Source of the DNA: Ethanoligenens sp047722935
GTDB lineage: Bacteria > Bacillota > Clostridia > Oscillospirales > Ethanoligenentaceae
Direction: 5' to 3'
DNA: 64,000 bases
Assembly (NCBI GenBank): GCA_047722935.1
Contig: JBDNZS010000003.1
Coordinates: forward strand, 1 to 64,000
The notes under the pieces are model-generated. The model did not search any database. It worked only from the letters and a program-made list of their open reading frames with translations, and was not told the DNA's origin. Below are positions 1-8,793 of the stretch, in pieces (position 1 is the first letter of the stretch; each line of letters starts with the position of its first letter). The position numbers and the translations under genes are program-made.

Positions 1-51
1 GAAATATTTCGTAAATAAAGCACCATAAAACAGCTTTTTAGAAAAAATTAT

Positions 52-88
52 AAAAAGCAGGGACTGCATCTAAAGATGCAGTCCCTGC
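52..88 (-). terminator. Terminator downstream of ilvD
   Basis: A 14-bp perfect stem (57-70 with 75-88, loop of four) is followed on the minus strand by a run of T residues. It lies 36 bp past the ilvD stop codon and closes the leftward transcription unit. Confidence 0.85.
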
Positions 89-123
89 CGTATACCGCCA
101 TATTAAAAGATAGTGTATGGCGC

Positions 124-1785
124 TTATTTTTCAAAAACCGCGCCGCGTGCGCCGGAGGTCACCATCGCGGCATAGCGCTTGAGATAGCCGGTCAACTGCC
201 GATCTGGCACTTGGAACCCTGCCTGCTTCCGCTTTTCAATTTCTTCAGCGGACACCAGAAGTTCCAATTTCCGGTTAGGGATGTCCAGCAGAATACGGTC
301 GCCTTCCTGCACATAGGCCATCAAGCCGCCGGCAGCCGCCTCGGGGGATACATGCCCCACCGCAGCACCTTTGGACGCGCCGGAGAAACGGCCATCGGTG
401 ATGAGCGCAACACTGTTATCCAGTCCATATCCGGCCAGAGCGGAGGTTGGTGCCAGCATCTCGCGCATACCGGGGCCGCCCTTCGGTCCTTCATAGCGGA
501 TGACCACCACGTCGCCAGATTGAATTTTTCCATTCAGAATGGCTTCGCAGGCTTCTTCTTCGCTCTCAAACACCCGTGCAGGGCCTTCGTGTACCATCAT
601 GGATGGCAGCACCGCGCCCTGTTTCACCACCGAACCTTCGGGGGCCAGATTGCCGCGCAGCACAGCGATGCCGCCATCTTTGCGGTAGGGATTGTCAAGC
701 TTGCGGATACAGTTGCCGTCCGCTGCCGGTGCTTTGGCGATGCGCTCGCCCACTGTGCCTTGCACGGTGGGCGCATTCATATGAATCAACCCCGCAAGGG
801 ATAGTTCTTTCATCACAGCGGCGATCCCGCCAGCTTCATCTAAATCCTCAATGTAAAAATCGCGGGTGGCCGGGCTGAGTTTGCAGATTTGCGGCGTGTT
901 TTTCCCCAACTCGTCAAACCGTGCCATATCGATGTTGACACCGGCTTCGTTGGCGATCGCCGTGAGGTGCAGCACCGTGTTGGTAGAGCAGCCCAGCGCC
1001 ATATCGGTATGGATGGCGTTGTCTACCGCATCCTTTGTGATGATATCCAACGGGCGGACGTTTTCCTCCAGCAGTTCCATCACGCGCTCGCCGGCCTCTT
1101 TAGCCAAGCGGATGCGCGCCGATTTCACCGCTGGGATGGTACCGGTACCCGGCAACGACATGCCGATTGCTTCGGTCAGGCAGTTCATGGAGTTTGCGGT
1201 ATACATGCCGGAGCAGGAACCGCAGCCTGGGCAAACTTCGTCCTCAATTTCGCCCAACTCAGTTTCGCTCATTTTCCCTGCCGCGTGTGCGCCGACTGCT
1301 TCGCAGATATCATTGAAGCCGATGCGCTGCCCGTTGTGATGGCCCGCATACATGGGGCCGCCGCTGATAAAAATGGAAGGCAGATTCAATCGGATTGCCG
1401 CCAGCATCATACCAGGCACAATTTTGTCGCAGTTAGGAATGAAAACCACCGCGTCCAGTGGATGGGCGGTCAGCATCACTTCGATGGAATCTGCAATCAA
1501 TTCGCGTGAACACAGGGAATACTTCATACCCTTGTGGTTCATCGCGATGCCGTCGCACACACCGATGGTGTTAAACTCGAACGGCACTCCGCCGCCCGCA
1601 CGGATTCCCGCTTTCACCGCATCCGCAACGGATTGCAGATGCATATGTCCGGCAATGTAGTCGCTGGCCGAGCAAACCACTGCCACAAACGGCCGCTTGA
1701 TTTCACGGTCAGTCAATCCCAATGCTTTCAACAAGGCGCGGTGGGAGGCTCTTGTCGGGCCTTTTTTGATCAAATCACTTCTCAT
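124..1785 (-). CDS. ilvD: Dihydroxy-acid dehydratase
   Basis: This iron-sulfur enzyme dehydrates 2,3-dihydroxy-isovalerate and 2,3-dihydroxy-3-methylvalerate to the 2-keto acids of valine and isoleucine synthesis. The 553-aa length is normal for IlvD/Edd. Cluster-ligand regions are visible: NCDK near residue 119 and CPGCGSC near 185-191. The ATG at 1785 is preferred over an in-frame GTG four codons upstream, because AAAGGCGGTG then lies at a usable distance. An oddity is the N-terminal motif near residues 38-47, which reads CSASDYIAGH where the family usually has a form like NSxNEIxPGH. The gene lies 83 bp downstream of lysS on the same strand and about 28 kb from ilvBNC, so it may be read through from the greA-lysS unit or have its own promoter. 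Confidence 0.96.
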   Translation of the reverse strand: MRSDLIKKGPTRASHRALLKALGLTDREIKRPFVAVVCSASDYIAGHMHLQSVADAVKAGIRAGGGVPFEFNTIGVCDGIAMNHKGMKYSLCSRELIADSIEVMLTAHPLDAVVFIPNCDKIVPGMMLAAIRLNLPSIFISGGPMYAGHHNGQRIGFNDICEAVGAHAAGKMSETELGEIEDEVCPGCGSCSGMYTANSMNCLTEAIGMSLPGTGTIPAVKSARIRLAKEAGERVMELLEENVRPLDIITKDAVDNAIHTDMALGCSTNTVLHLTAIANEAGVNIDMARFDELGKNTPQICKLSPATRDFYIEDLDEAGGIAAVMKELSLAGLIHMNAPTVQGTVGERIAKAPAADGNCIRKLDNPYRKDGGIAVLRGNLAPEGSVVKQGAVLPSMMVHEGPARVFESEEEACEAILNGKIQSGDVVVIRYEGPKGGPGMREMLAPTSALAGYGLDNSVALITDGRFSGASKGAAVGHVSPEAAAGGLMAYVQEGDRILLDIPNRKLELLVSAEEIEKRKQAGFQVPDRQLTGYLKRYAAMVTSGARGAVFEK

Positions 1786-1868
1786 ATGGTATAGCACCGC
1801 CTTTTATTACACGTCCGTTTTGCGTTTATTACACAGAGCGGCGTTACATTTAAACAACCGGATTCCAA

Positions 1869-3374
1869 TCATTCCTTGGGTTTCATGGTGGGGAACAGTA
1901 GTACATCACGGATGGAGGGTGAATCCGTCAGCAGCATGACCAGCCGGTCGATGCCGATGCCAAGGCCGCCTGTTGGCGGCATTCCGTAGGAAAGAGCCGT
2001 GATGAAGTCCTCATCCATCATGCCCGCTTCCAAATCGCCCGCGTCGCGCAGTTCCACTTGCCGCAGAAAACGTTCTTTCTGGTCGATGGGGTCGTTGAGC
2101 TCCGAATAGGCGTTGCCCATTTCCCGGCGCAGAATAAAGAACTCAAACCGTTCGGTTAACTCGGGGCGATCGGGTTTGCGCTTGGTCAGCGGCGAAACCT
2201 CAATGGGGTAATCCAGAATGAACGTTGGCTGCACCAACTGCTCCTCGACTTTTTCGTCGAAGGTTTGGTACAGCGCGTCGCCCCAGGACTTGCCCTTCCC
2301 GATTTCCACGCCCAGTCCCTTGGCTGCGGCCACCGCCGCCGTATCATCCCCACGCAGCACGTCAAAATCAATGCCGGTATAGGTCTTGACCGCTTCCACC
2401 ATGGTCAAGCGGCGCCACGGGGGCGTAAGGTCGATTTCCTCACCGCTGCAGGTGATTTTCATAGTGCCAAGCACTGCCTGTGCCGCGCCGGAAACTAGCT
2501 GCTCGGTCAAGCGCATCATGCCGTTATAATCGGTGTATGCCTCATAAAGCTCAATGCTGGTGAATTCCGGATTGTGCTTGACATCAATGCCCTCGTTGCG
2601 GAACAGGCGCCCGATTTCAAACACCTTTTCCATACCGCCTACAATCAGGCGTTTCAAATACAACTCCGGCGCGATACGGAGGTAAAGATCCATATCCAGC
2701 GCGTTGTGGTGGGTGACGAAAGGCCGCGCCGCCGCACCGCCGGGGATGACGTTGAGGATGGGTGTTTCCACCTCAATGTAGCCCTGCTGCTCCAAAAAAG
2801 AGCGGATGAACGCGATAATGCGGCTGCGCCGCACAAATGTTTCTTTGACTTCCGGGTTCACGATGAGATCCACATACCGTTGGCGGTAACGCAGCTCGGT
2901 ATCTTTCAGCCCGTGGAATTTTTCCGGTAAAGGCAACAGCGATTTGGAGAGTAGCTGGACAGCGGTGGCATGGAGGGAAATCTCTCCGCGCCGTGTGCGG
3001 AACACTCTGCCTTTGACGCCGATGATATCTCCAATGTCCCATTTTTTAAATGCCGCGAAAGAATCCTCGCCCACATCGTTGATGCGCACGTAGACCTGCA
3101 TACGCCCGGAGGCGTCATGGACGTCGATAAAGTTTGCCTTGCCCATGTCGCGCCGGGACATCAGCCGTCCGGCGATGGATACATCTTTGCCTTCCAACTC
3201 ATCAAAACGTTCGGTGATCTCGTGGTTTAAGATATCCCTGTCATAGGTGGTCACCACAAAAGGATTCTGCCCCGCCTGCTGTAACTCGGTCAATTTTTCA
3301 CGCCGAATGCGCAGGATCTCCGATAAATCAGATTCCTCCTGCTCCGCATTCTGTGTGTCGCTCACGTCCGCCAT
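1869..3374 (-). CDS. lysS: Lysyl-tRNA synthetase, class II
   Basis: The enzyme charges tRNA-Lys in the cytoplasm. The 501 residues show the class II LysRS layout: an N-terminal OB-fold anticodon-binding domain (about residues 50-150, with GRLMSRRDMGKANFIDV), motif 2 around FRNEGIDVKHNPEFTSIE, and motif 3 as GGLGIGIDRLVMLL near the C-terminus. Two ATGs lie close together. The second (MADVSD) sits about nine bases after GGAGG and is chosen. It follows greA by about 57 bp, a pairing also common in other Firmicutes, so the two are probably co-transcribed from the promoter at 4152-4180. Confidence 0.97.
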   Translation of the reverse strand: MADVSDTQNAEQEESDLSEILRIRREKLTELQQAGQNPFVVTTYDRDILNHEITERFDELEGKDVSIAGRLMSRRDMGKANFIDVHDASGRMQVYVRINDVGEDSFAAFKKWDIGDIIGVKGRVFRTRRGEISLHATAVQLLSKSLLPLPEKFHGLKDTELRYRQRYVDLIVNPEVKETFVRRSRIIAFIRSFLEQQGYIEVETPILNVIPGGAAARPFVTHHNALDMDLYLRIAPELYLKRLIVGGMEKVFEIGRLFRNEGIDVKHNPEFTSIELYEAYTDYNGMMRLTEQLVSGAAQAVLGTMKITCSGEEIDLTPPWRRLTMVEAVKTYTGIDFDVLRGDDTAAVAAAKGLGVEIGKGKSWGDALYQTFDEKVEEQLVQPTFILDYPIEVSPLTKRKPDRPELTERFEFFILRREMGNAYSELNDPIDQKERFLRQVELRDAGDLEAGMMDEDFITALSYGMPPTGGLGIGIDRLVMLLTDSPSIRDVLLFPTMKPKE

Positions 3375-3431
3375 TTGCATTCTCCTCCACACCGCGCCAT
3401 ACGCCTTTTCTATTTAAAACAGCGCTGTTGT

Positions 3432-3905
3432 TTATTTGGTGATGTTTAATATTTTGAATTTCACGATGCCGCCCGGGGTTTCCGCCTCAATTTCCTCGCC
3501 CACTTTGTGCCCAAGTAAGGCATGGCCCACAGGAGACTCGTCGGAAATCATGTTCTGATCCGGGTCAGCCTCGGTGGAACCCACGATCTGGTATTCTACA
3601 TTCTCATCAAATTCTACGTCGTACAACTGTACACGCGCGCCCAGATTGACCGCCTCTGTGTCCAGTTGGTCGTCGTCGATGAGCTTGACGTTTTTGAGCA
3701 TGGCTTCAATGGTCGCAATGCGCGATTCTACCATAGCCTGTTCGTTTTTGGCTTCGTCATATTCACTGTTTTCCGAGAGGTCGCCGAAAGAAAGCGCAAC
3801 TTTGATTTTTTCCGCGATCTCTTTGCGTTTTTCGGTTTTGAGCTGCTCCAGCTCCTGTTCCAGTTTTTTCAGACCCGCATCTGTCAATACATACTGTTTT
3901 GCCAT
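3432..3905 (-). CDS. greA: Transcription elongation factor GreA
   Basis: GreA inserts an antiparallel coiled coil into the RNA polymerase secondary channel and stimulates cleavage of backtracked RNA. The 157-aa protein starting MAKQYVLTD has the standard length. Residues about 8-75 form the coiled coil, with the acidic tip in GDLSENSEYDEA, and the rest is the FKBP-like domain. The open frame extends 17 codons further upstream, but MAKQY matches the family start. It heads the greA-lysS transcription unit behind a consensus promoter and a structured leader of about 240 nt. Confidence 0.97.
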   Translation of the reverse strand: MAKQYVLTDAGLKKLEQELEQLKTEKRKEIAEKIKVALSFGDLSENSEYDEAKNEQAMVESRIATIEAMLKNVKLIDDDQLDTEAVNLGARVQLYDVEFDENVEYQIVGSTEADPDQNMISDESPVGHALLGHKVGEEIEAETPGGIVKFKILNITK

Positions 3906-3980
3906 ACTGGTACACTCCCCGGCGACGTTGTGCGCCCATTTTTTATTGAAAGACATCCCCGCCCGCCTGTGTATCGGCGG

Positions 3981-4010
3981 TTTCCAGCCATCCGCACGGA
4001 TGGCTGGAAA
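3981..4010. repeat. Perfect 30-bp palindrome in the greA leader
   Basis: Two 14-bp arms (3981-3994 and 3997-4010) flank a CA centre. No T-run follows on either strand, so this is not a standard terminator. In the leftward transcript it would form a strong hairpin about 75 nt upstream of the greA start codon. Confidence 0.75.
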
Positions 4011-4056
4011 AGGGGTGCCTTGAAACTTGCAGTCACTGCCGATAATTTATCAGATG

Positions 4057-4120
4057 GAGCAGATGGTTGAAAAGCGGCCTCCGAGCCAAAAGCCCGAAGC
4101 CGCCTACAAACCATCCGCTC
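4057..4120 (-). promoter_or_regulatory. Structured RNA leader of greA-lysS
   Basis: Twelve-base arms (4057-4068 and 4109-4120, one mismatch) enclose an inner GC-rich stem. The structure lies in the first part of the predicted leftward leader, just after the promoter. Its right arm is also partly complementary to the 3' arm of the palindrome at 3981-4010, so alternative folds are possible. I do not recognise a known riboswitch or T-box motif. Confidence 0.45.
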
Positions 4121-4151
4121 TGCGCGCTTTTAGTGACGCGCGTCATAGCTT

Positions 4152-4180
4152 ATTATATGCACCCTGTTCTGCCCTGTCAA
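4152..4180 (-). promoter_or_regulatory. Consensus promoter for greA-lysS
   Basis: Reading leftward, TTGACA and TATAAT are spaced by exactly 17 bp, a perfect vegetative promoter. It lies between ftsX and greA and implies a leader of about 240 nt. Confidence 0.85.
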
Positions 4181-4258
4181 GCGGATGACGGATACTTAAG
4201 GAGACATGTAAATTCTGGATGCGCCCGCAAGTATTCCGTTTGACTGAAAAAGACAGAT

Positions 4259-5140
4259 TTAAACCCGCAGGTATTTATGTACTGAAATAAGACTGCCCAC
4301 AATGCCGAGCACAATGCCTGAGGCAATGAAACCGAGCGAGAGAGGGATGCCCACAGATCTGTACGCAAGCGGGTGAATGATGTGCAGCGCGCTGAACAAC
4401 CGCTTGACCAGTGCCCCATACAGATACCATTGGAAGATAGAACCGATAATGCCTGAAAACACGCCGATGAGCAGGCCCTCTACAAAAAATGGCCAGCGAA
4501 TAAACCAGTCAGTCGCACCGACAAACTTCATGATGTTTACTTCGCGCCGCCGCACATAAACAGCCAGCTTAATGGTGTATACAATGATGAACAGCGAGAC
4601 TGCCGCCAGCAGGATAAACAGCCAGAAGCCAGCCCAGCTCACCGTATTGCTAATGCTGTTGAGTTTTTCCGCCACTCCCGAATGCTCATTCACGCTTTCA
4701 ATGTTTGCCAACGCGTGGATTTTTTTTACCACCAGATTATAACTCTGCATGCTTTTGAGCGTGACCCGGTAGGAGTTGGGGAAAAAGTTGTCCTGATTCA
4801 CACCGTTGAGCAAATCCTGGTCTTTGCCAAGCTGTTTCTTTTCATTTTGCAGTGCCTGGTCTTTGGAGATGAACTCCACTTTCAAAACGTTAGGCATTGC
4901 TTTCAAGTCGGTGCCAATTTTGTCGATTGTCGGCTGATCGATACCGTCTTTTAAGAAAACGCCGATCTGGTTCTGCTGCTCCACGCTGTGCATCAGATTA
5001 CGCACATTGATGGAAATGAGGACGGAAGTGCCCAGCAGCAGCAGGCAGACGGTCAAGATGCAGATGGATGCGATGGACATCATGCGGTTGACCCAGATGT
5101 TTTTCAATCCTTCACGGATAAAATACCGTATCTTTTCCAT
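4259..5140 (-). CDS. ftsX: Cell division permease FtsX
   Basis: FtsX is the membrane half of the FtsEX complex, an atypical ABC system that transmits ATP hydrolysis to peptidoglycan hydrolases at the septum rather than moving a substrate. The 293 residues show one N-terminal membrane helix (about 20-42), an extracellular domain of about 130 residues, and three C-terminal helices, the standard FtsX topology. Its start codon overlaps the ftsE stop by one base (TAATG), so the two are translationally coupled. No hydrolase partner gene lies beside it. Confidence 0.95.
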   Translation of the reverse strand: MEKIRYFIREGLKNIWVNRMMSIASICILTVCLLLLGTSVLISINVRNLMHSVEQQNQIGVFLKDGIDQPTIDKIGTDLKAMPNVLKVEFISKDQALQNEKKQLGKDQDLLNGVNQDNFFPNSYRVTLKSMQSYNLVVKKIHALANIESVNEHSGVAEKLNSISNTVSWAGFWLFILLAAVSLFIIVYTIKLAVYVRRREVNIMKFVGATDWFIRWPFFVEGLLIGVFSGIIGSIFQWYLYGALVKRLFSALHIIHPLAYRSVGIPLSLGFIASGIVLGIVGSLISVHKYLRV

Positions 5141-5817
5141 TATACGCTGCTCCCCGGAATATCCTGGATGACCTGCCCGGCCTCAATTGTGATAACGCGG
5201 TGATAATCATAGCGCTCCACCAGGGTGGCGTCATGTGTTACCATGATGATGGTCGTGCCGCGGCGGTTGATCTCGTCAAACAGCTCCATGATTTCCACCG
5301 ACATGTCGGGGTCCACGTTACCGGTCGGCTCATCAGCAATCAAAAATGTAGGATTATTGACCAGTGCACGCGCCAGAGAGACACGCTGCTGCTCGCCGCC
5401 TGAGAGTTCGGCCGGCTGATTGTGCGCTTTTTTCGATAGGCCCACCAGACTGAGAATATATGGTACACGACGCCGGATTTCCTGTTGTTTGGCGCCGATG
5501 ACCCGCATCGCAAACGCGACGTTTTCATATACGCACATGTTGGGGATCAGACGGAAATCCTGAAACACTACCCCCATGGTGCGGCGCAGGAACGGCACGT
5601 CCCGCCGTTTCATATTTGCCACGCTGAAACCGTTGATATTTACATCGCCGGTCGTGGGTACTTCCTCGTGCATCAGCATCTTGATGAGTGTGCTTTTGCC
5701 TGCACCGGATGCACCCCGCACAAAGACAAATTCTCCATCGTTGATTGTCAGATTGATGCCACGCAGGGCCTTGGTTCCATTGTCATAGACTTTTACCGTA
5801 TCTATGAACTCGATCAC
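5140..5817 (-). CDS. ftsE: Cell division ATP-binding protein FtsE
   Basis: FtsE is the cytoplasmic ATPase of FtsEX. It has Walker A (GASGAGKST), the ABC signature LSGGEQQRVSLARAL and Walker B (FLIADEPTGNVD). I chose the GTG at 5817, giving VIEFIDTVKVYDNG and 225 aa, because AAAGGCGGTG lies just upstream and the length fits the family (about 228). A longer frame to 5859 has no such support. An inverted repeat (ACCGCGCCC with GGGCGCGGT) lies between this gene and the upstream regulator. Confidence 0.95.
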   Translation of the reverse strand: MIEFIDTVKVYDNGTKALRGINLTINDGEFVFVRGASGAGKSTLIKMLMHEEVPTTGDVNINGFSVANMKRRDVPFLRRTMGVVFQDFRLIPNMCVYENVAFAMRVIGAKQQEIRRRVPYILSLVGLSKKAHNQPAELSGGEQQRVSLARALVNNPTFLIADEPTGNVDPDMSVEIMELFDEINRRGTTIIMVTHDATLVERYDYHRVITIEAGQVIQDIPGSSV

Positions 5818-5892
5818 AGTTACACCGCCTTTGCATACGAAACCGCGCCCGCTCCTCACCTTTAAACGAGGAAGACTTGGCGCTGGGCGCGG

Positions 5893-6975
5893 TCAAAACC
5901 TGTCCGGATTCGTGACCAGATACTTTTTGACCATTAGGGCAACCTTGAAAATAATCGCGTGATCAAATTCACGCAGGTCAAGACCTGTTAGTTTTTTGAT
6001 TTTCTCCAGGCGATAGACCAGTGTGTTACGGTGGACAAACAGCTTGCGCGATGTTTCGGATACATTCAAGTTGTTTTCAAAAAAGCGCTGAATGGTGAAA
6101 AGCGTCTCCTGATCGAGCGAATCAATCGAGCCTTTTTTGAAAACTTCGCTTAAAAACATTTCGCAAAGCGTGGTGGGCAGCTGATAGATCAGACGGGCAA
6201 TCCCAAGATTGTCATAGCTGATGATGTTCTTTTCGATATCGAACACCTTGCCCACTTCCAGTGCGACCTGTGCCTCTTTGAACGAACGCGCCAGATCCTT
6301 GACGCCGGTCACGATGGTGCCGATACCCACGGAGGCATGGGTGTAAAACTCACTGCTGAGCGTGTCAACTACCGAATGCGCAAGTTTGTCCAGATCACTG
6401 GTTTCAATGCCCTGCCTCACTTCTTTGACGAGTGCGATCTCGTTTTCGCTGATATTGACGATAAAGTCCTTTTGCCGATCAGGGAAAAGGTTCTGTACCA
6501 CGTCATACACCGACACATCGTTTTTCTCGTCCACAAGGATGAGCAAAACAACCCGCAGCACTTCGGAACTGAGATGCAGTTCCCGCGCCTTTAAATAAAT
6601 GTCTCCGGGCAGGATGTTGTCGAGGATTACGTTTTTGATAAAATTGCCGCGGTCATACCGCTCGTCATAATATTGCTTGATGCTTGTCAGCGCCACCGCC
6701 AGAATACCTGCATATTTGGCGGCGACAGGATCGCTGCCCTCGACGAAAATCGCATAATCGGGACGGGGCCGTGAACCAAACGGTTTATATGTCCACCCGC
6801 CGCGCAGTAAAAGTGGAGCGCCTACCAGTTCCGTCATGACATTCTCATGGACTTCGCCGATACGACCAAGCTCACTGCACGCGATAACGGTCCCGTTTTC
6901 ATCGATGACACCTACCACGCGGTCGAGCGTCTCCTTCATTTGCTGGATAACGCCTTGAAAAAGTCTGTTTGACAT
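5893..6975 (-). CDS. CdaR/PucR-family transcriptional regulator
   Basis: This is a predicted cytoplasmic DNA-binding regulator of 360 aa. Residues about 1-130 resemble the sugar-diacid recognition domain (VIDENGTVIACSELGRIGE). The C-terminal 60 residues match the PucR-type helix-turn-helix (FVHRNTLVYRLEKIKKLTGLDLRE). In characterised relatives such as CdaR this architecture controls uptake and breakdown of sugar acids or purines. No such pathway lies nearby, so the target is unknown. The start MSNRLFQ follows AAAAGGAGAA. The frame extends 21 codons further without ribosome-binding support. Confidence 0.85.
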   Translation of the reverse strand: MSNRLFQGVIQQMKETLDRVVGVIDENGTVIACSELGRIGEVHENVMTELVGAPLLLRGGWTYKPFGSRPRPDYAIFVEGSDPVAAKYAGILAVALTSIKQYYDERYDRGNFIKNVILDNILPGDIYLKARELHLSSEVLRVVLLILVDEKNDVSVYDVVQNLFPDRQKDFIVNISENEIALVKEVRQGIETSDLDKLAHSVVDTLSSEFYTHASVGIGTIVTGVKDLARSFKEAQVALEVGKVFDIEKNIISYDNLGIARLIYQLPTTLCEMFLSEVFKKGSIDSLDQETLFTIQRFFENNLNVSETSRKLFVHRNTLVYRLEKIKKLTGLDLREFDHAIIFKVALMVKKYLVTNPDRF

Positions 6976-7113
6976 TCGCGATTCTCCTTTTACGGCCGGG
7001 CAAAAGGCATCTTTGTTTCCGGGCAAATCCCGAACCATTTCTCTGGTGCCGCCCCACTCGCCATTCCGGTAATCCTGAATAACGGGTGGAAAGGGTCTGG
7101 CCCTTTACAAATC

Positions 7114-7142
7114 AGTATAAACGATAAAGCGACAAAACTCAA
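7114..7142 (-). promoter_or_regulatory. Promoter of the CdaR-like regulator
   Basis: Leftward TTGAGT-N17-TATACT lies about 140 bp upstream of the regulator start. It is the only convincing pair of hexamers in this gap. Confidence 0.6.
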
Positions 7143-7448
7143 CGCCCGCCCGCCGGTTAATTTTTCTGATAGCGCTGTGTGCCCTTGTTACAAACAGGAA
7201 ATCTGGTCTGAATCAAAAACAATATATCCTTATTGTACTACATCATTTTATATTTTCAACCTTTTGTAAGAAAAACACATTGTATTTTCAGTAATACTGT
7301 CCAAAAATCAATAGAGATCCGAGAATCGCTTCGGGTTTTAGACACCCATTCTATGGATTCACGTTTTAAGCAGACAGTTCCAGACCCGTTCAAATGGGAA
7401 TGAGCGTTGCCATCCTGGGAGATATTTCAGGAAAGCGGGATTTAAGGA
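7143..7448. other. Gene-free AT-rich spacer
   Basis: I see no open frame of note, RNA gene or repeat here. It separates the leftward sugar-ABC ATPase gene from the regulator promoter. Confidence 0.5.
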
Positions 7449-7476
7449 AAGAGCCGCCCTTTTTAGAGCGGCTCTT
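7449..7476 (-). terminator. Terminator-like hairpin after the ABC ATPase gene
   Basis: Nine-base arms (7449-7457 and 7468-7476) form a GC-rich hairpin 20 bp past the leftward stop codon. The T-run that follows is weak (TTTCCTT). Confidence 0.6.
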
Positions 7477-7495
7477 CCAATCATGCAGATAACAA

Positions 7496-8635
7496 TCAAT
7501 TGAGGATTACTTTTTCGGTTTCCTTGTCAAACAGATGAATCTTGTTGATGTCAAGTGCAATTTGGATGTCGTCACCGGGCTTGACGGGCGTGCGGGGCGA
7601 AACGCGCGCAGTCACACTCTGGCCCGCGATGGTCAGATACAAATAAGTTTCCGCACCCATCATTTCCGTCACATCGACATGTGCGTCAACAATGCCCTGC
7701 TTGGCGGCGGAGAGAAAAATGCCTTCGTCGTGCAGATGTTCCGGGCGAATACCCAAAATAACATCTTTGCCCACATATTCTTTGATATTGGAGCCTTTTA
7801 CCTTGCCTTCCGGCAGGACAACCGTATATTTTCCATCGGGGGTAGCTGACGAGATGTCGCCAAACTCTACGATCGTCTGGCCGTCTTTTTCCACCAATTT
7901 TGCATCCAGGAAGTTCATTTGGGGAGAACCCATGAAACCCGCGACGAAGACATTTGTCGGTTTTTCGTACAGGTTTTGCGGGGTGTCCACCTGCTGAACA
8001 AGGCCATCCTTCATCACAACGATGCGGTCGCCCATGGTCATGGCTTCAATCTGGTCATGCGTGACGTAAATAAATGTGGTGCCGAGCCGTTTGTGCAGCT
8101 TGGATAGTTCGGTACGCATTTGTGCGCGCAGCTTAGCATCAAGGTTGGAGAGCGGTTCATCCAGCAGGAATACTTTTGGCTCACGGACAATCGCGCGTCC
8201 CAGTGCGACACGCTGCCTCTGGCCGCCGGAAAGCGCTTTGGGTTTGCGGTCGAGCAGGTGGGAGATGTCAAGCGCTTTAGCGGCATCCTCCACGCGGCGG
8301 CGGATTTCCTCTTTCGGCGTATGGCGCAGTTTCAAGCCAAATGCCATGTTGTCAAATACTGTCATATGCGGATAGAGCGCGTAGTTCTGAAACACCATGG
8401 CGATGTCGCGATCCTTTGGCGGCACGTCGTTCACCAGACGATCCCCGATATACAATTCACCTTCAGAGATGTCCTCAAGGCCTGCGACCATGCGCAGGGT
8501 GGTGGATTTTCCGCAGCCGGACGGGCCGATAAGAATGATAAATTCTTTGTCTTTGACGTCCAGATTGAAATCGGTAACAGCGACGACTCCACCGGCATAT
8601 TTTTTGTAGATGTGTTTTAATGATAAGCTTGCCAT
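7496..8635 (-). CDS. ugpC: Carbohydrate ABC transporter ATPase, UgpC/MsmK type
   Basis: This is a cytoplasmic ATPase that energises sugar ABC importers. The 379 aa have an ABC domain (residues 1-235: Walker A GPSGCGKST, signature LSGGQRQRVALGRAI, Walker B VFLLDEPLSNLD) followed by the TOBE/MalK-type regulatory domain. No permease or solute-binding gene is near. In streptococci one MsmK serves several importers, and an orphan gene like this suggests the same shared role (inference). ATG at 8635 follows GGGAGG. A palindrome at 8687-8711 lies in its promoter region. Confidence 0.93.
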   Translation of the reverse strand: MASLSLKHIYKKYAGGVVAVTDFNLDVKDKEFIILIGPSGCGKSTTLRMVAGLEDISEGELYIGDRLVNDVPPKDRDIAMVFQNYALYPHMTVFDNMAFGLKLRHTPKEEIRRRVEDAAKALDISHLLDRKPKALSGGQRQRVALGRAIVREPKVFLLDEPLSNLDAKLRAQMRTELSKLHKRLGTTFIYVTHDQIEAMTMGDRIVVMKDGLVQQVDTPQNLYEKPTNVFVAGFMGSPQMNFLDAKLVEKDGQTIVEFGDISSATPDGKYTVVLPEGKVKGSNIKEYVGKDVILGIRPEHLHDEGIFLSAAKQGIVDAHVDVTEMMGAETYLYLTIAGQSVTARVSPRTPVKPGDDIQIALDINKIHLFDKETEKVILN

Positions 8636-8686
8636 AGCAAAGGGCCTCCCGCAATTTTAAAATATTTTCTTAAATCTGATGTGGTG

Positions 8687-8711
8687 ATTTGGTACTTATA
8701 TGATACCAAAT
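8687..8711. promoter_or_regulatory. Candidate operator upstream of ugpC
   Basis: Perfect 8-bp arms ATTTGGTA and TACCAAAT flank a 9-bp AT-rich centre, about 50 bp upstream of the ugpC start. The symmetry suggests a dimeric regulator site. No regulator gene is adjacent. Confidence 0.5.
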
Positions 8712-8793
8712 TTCGCACGGGATGGATAGACGCCGATTACCCAAACTTGTATTTTGAGGTTTATGGAATCTGTCGATGGAAACCGCCGTTCTC

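Noticed and set aside
76..804. Long rightward open frame opposite ilvD
   Set aside because: It is antisense to a clear ilvD gene, has no ribosome-binding site and its product has no recognisable pattern. Many similar shadow frames lie opposite GC-rich genes throughout the window.
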